Source of the DNA: Clostridiales bacterium
Lineage (GTDB): Bacteria > Bacillota > Clostridia > Christensenellales > Borkfalkiaceae
Assembly (NCBI GenBank): GCA_015069525.1
Contig: SVIK01000033.1
Span: forward strand, 1-13,985
Reading direction: 5' to 3'
DNA: 13,985 nucleotides
Both the position numbers and the translations under genes were made by a program. The stretch's first letter is position 1, and every line of letters starts with the position of its first letter. Below the pieces are notes generated by a model that saw only the letters and a program-made list of their open reading frames with translations, was not told the origin of the DNA and searched no databases. This document shows, in pieces, positions 13,147 through 13,985 of the stretch.

Positions 13147-13341
13147 ATGACGAAATTTGACGTTTACGTAGAAAATTTAAGCAGAGCGCGTGAAGAAAGA
13201 CGCAATGAAAAATATAACGCGCGCTTAACAAACAGTTTGCTGACGAGAACGCACGAGGAAGTGGTGGCGGAGCTTATGCAAGGCTTGACGGTAATCTTGG
13301 GTGTGGGCGACGTGCAAAAAGCGAAAACGCTCGTGTTATAA
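13147..13341 (+). CDS. Small 64-aa hypothetical protein
   Basis: AGAGGG (13135-13140) sits six bases before the ATG; the longer open frame upstream of this ATG lacks a ribosome site and overlaps the regulator, so I exclude it. The protein has a charged helical N-terminal half (YVENLSRAREERRNEKYNAR) and a second half that looks like a helix plus a short hydrophobic stretch (EEVVAELMQGLTVILGVGD). There is no signal peptide or confident membrane segment. I do not recognise a family. It is the first gene of a small operon divergent from the WYL regulator, and its stop codon overlaps the ribosome site of the next ORF, indicating cotranslation. Confidence 0.78.
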   Translation: MTKFDVYVENLSRAREERRNEKYNARLTNSLLTRTHEEVVAELMQGLTVILGVGDVQKAKTLVL

Positions 13342-13354
13342 GGAGGACGGAAAA

Positions 13355-13429
13355 ATGTTTATTCTATTCATAGTTTTAACGGTTGTCTTCTTATTTGACG
13401 AGCTTATCAAAATAGCAGGAGGAAAATAA
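13355..13429 (+). CDS. 24-aa single-pass membrane peptide
   Basis: A perfect AGGAGG (13341-13346) stands eight bases before the ATG and overlaps the stop of the previous gene. The peptide begins MFILFIVLTVVFLF, one continuous hydrophobic helix, and ends in a short charged tail (DELIKIAGGK). Such peptides are often membrane regulators, complex subunits or type I toxin-like peptides; nothing visible decides between these. The strong ribosome site and operon position argue that it is translated. Confidence 0.65.
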   Translation: MFILFIVLTVVFLFDELIKIAGGK

Positions 13430-13431
13430 AT

Positions 13432-13500
13432 ATAAAACGCTTGTTTTCGCTTGCGTTTGCGTACTGCACGATTGCTGTTTTTTGGGGCGTGCAATTTTAA
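13432..13500 (+). CDS. Possible 22-aa hydrophobic peptide with an ATA start, or decayed ORF
   Basis: After a second AGGAGG (13417-13422), nine bases before an ATA codon, an open frame reads (I)KRLFSLAFAYC, then hydrophobic residues, WGVQF and stop. The sequence looks like a typical small membrane peptide whose initiator would be ATA instead of ATG. TTG at 13441 is the only standard start, 18 bases from the ribosome site. The AGGAGG also encodes the Gly-Gly end of the previous peptide, so it may be coincidental. Alternatives are an ATG-to-ATA mutation (pseudogene) or a sequencing error. Confidence 0.3.
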   Translation: MKRLFSLAFAYCTIAVFWGVQF

Positions 13501-13522
13501 GTAAATATACCATTTCACAAAG

Positions 13523-13554
13523 AAACGCTTGTATAATTGTATAAGCGTTTTTTT
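13523..13554 (+). terminator. Intrinsic terminator of the small-ORF operon
   Basis: AAACGCTT (13523-13530) pairs with AAGCGTTT (13543-13550) around a 12-nt AT-rich loop that can pair further, followed by a T-run through 13554. Confidence 0.8.
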
Positions 13555-13565
13555 GATTTTGCATA

Positions 13566-13594
13566 TTGACAAAATATACTGTTTTTGATATAAT
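13566..13594 (+). promoter_or_regulatory. Perfect extended -10 SigA promoter of the collagen-like lipoprotein gene
   Basis: TTGACA (13566-13571), a 17-bp spacer and TATAAT (13589-13594), with a TG extended -10 at 13586-13587. Strong constitutive transcription is predicted, 43 bases before the start codon. Confidence 0.9.
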
Positions 13595-13636
13595 AAAAAT
13601 GTTTAGTGAAAAAAATCCATTAAGGGGATGAAAAAG

Positions 13637-13985
13637 ATGAAAAAACGGTTTTTGGGATTAATAGCGTTATGCCTTGGAATTACCGCGGGCGCACTTGTTG
13701 GATGCGGTGAAGAGGAAGGTGTGGACGAAGGCATGTTGGACCAAATATATAGCCAATACGTGGCGTCTGCGGAGGAAGCGGGGGAAGAACCCCTTTCTTT
13801 TGACGAGTGGATAGAGAGCTTGAAAGGCGACAAAGGCGACAAGGGCGATAAAGGCGACAAAGGCGAAACGGGAAAATCCGCTTACCAAATCTGGCTGGAT
13901 AACGGGAATACGGGCACGGAAGAAGACTTCTTGGAGTGGTTGAAAGGCGAGGAAGGCGAAACGGGAAAATCTGCTTACCAAATCT
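13637..13985 (+). CDS. Collagen-like repeat lipoprotein, 5' part (runs off the window)
   Basis: The frame is open to the window end (116 residues visible). I choose the ATG at 13637 because AAGGGG (13622-13627) is nine bases upstream; the in-frame ATG at 13628 abuts that site. The signal peptide begins MKKRFLGLIALC and ends in a perfect lipobox LVGC (Cys23). An acidic spacer with SFDEWIESLKG follows, then Gly-X-Y collagen-like triplets (GDK repeated, GET, GKS). Next is a non-collagen block, SAYQIWLDNGNTGTEEDFLE, and the unit starts again (GETGKSAYQI) at the window edge, a 31-residue period. Such proteins are surface filaments or adhesins in Firmicutes, anchored here by the lipid. The total number of repeats and the C-terminus are unknown. 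Confidence 0.85.
   Translation, partial: MKKRFLGLIALCLGITAGALVGCGEEEGVDEGMLDQIYSQYVASAEEAGEEPLSFDEWIESLKGDKGDKGDKGDKGETGKSAYQIWLDNGNTGTEEDFLEWLKGEEGETGKSAYQI
13865..13985 (+). repeat. 93-bp tandem coding repeat, truncated by the window edge
   Basis: The segment starting GAAACGGGAAAATCCGCTTA at 13865 recurs at 13958 with one silent change (TCC to TCT) over the 28 bases visible. The period is 93 bp, or 31 codons (GETGKSAYQI to EWLKGEE). The second copy is incomplete. Confidence 0.8.

Noticed and set aside
13603..13981. - strand ORFs with Leu/Ser/Pro or Phe/Ala repeats at the right end
   Set aside because: They are the reverse complement of the collagen-like repeats and lack start signals.

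Overview
The window looks like chromosomal DNA from a spore-forming Clostridia-type bacterium (Bacillota). The evidence is two spoVA genes, a yunB homologue, AGGAGG/AGAGG-type ribosome sites, near-perfect TTGACA-N17-TATAAT promoters and many lipoproteins with short lipobox signal peptides. An uncultured gut lineage such as the Christensenellales would fit the style of the exported proteins, but that placement is a guess from sequence flavour. I see no phage, transposon, CRISPR, tRNA or rRNA.

Left part (1-5210, + strand): a carbohydrate operon. It holds the 3' end of a clan GH-A-like glycosidase, a second complete paralogue that is a lipoprotein, a predicted cytoplasmic DUF4434 TIM-barrel protein and an N-acylglucosamine 2-epimerase-family isomerase. 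It closes with a clear intrinsic terminator. The likely logic is surface cleavage of a glycan followed by cytoplasmic processing and C2 epimerisation of a released sugar. The substrate cannot be read from the sequence.

Middle (5211-9246, + strand): spoVAD and spoVAE, which act in loading dipicolinic acid into the spore. They are separated by a 2.3 kb gene for a GLUG-repeat lipoprotein that has its own perfect housekeeping promoter and its own terminator. The two spoVA genes carry near-identical upstream elements (GYATA-N17-CAAANTR) resembling SigG/SigF forespore promoters. Two separate expression programmes therefore appear to interleave here.

Right-middle (9245-13034, - strand): a nucleoside hydrolase family gene, possibly translated from a leaderless mRNA; a MurG-family glycosyltransferase overlapping yunB by ATGA; and a WYL-domain HTH regulator.

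Right end (13035-13985, + strand): divergent from the regulator is a small transcription unit of a 64-aa ORF, a 24-aa membrane peptide and possibly a third 22-aa hydrophobic ORF lacking a normal start codon. After its terminator, a perfect extended -10 promoter drives a lipoprotein with collagen-like Gly-X-Y repeats and a 31-aa tandem repeat, cut by the window edge.

There is no gene-free stretch over 300 bases. The longest gaps (6269-6399 and 13430-13636) are filled by terminators, promoters and possibly one tiny ORF.
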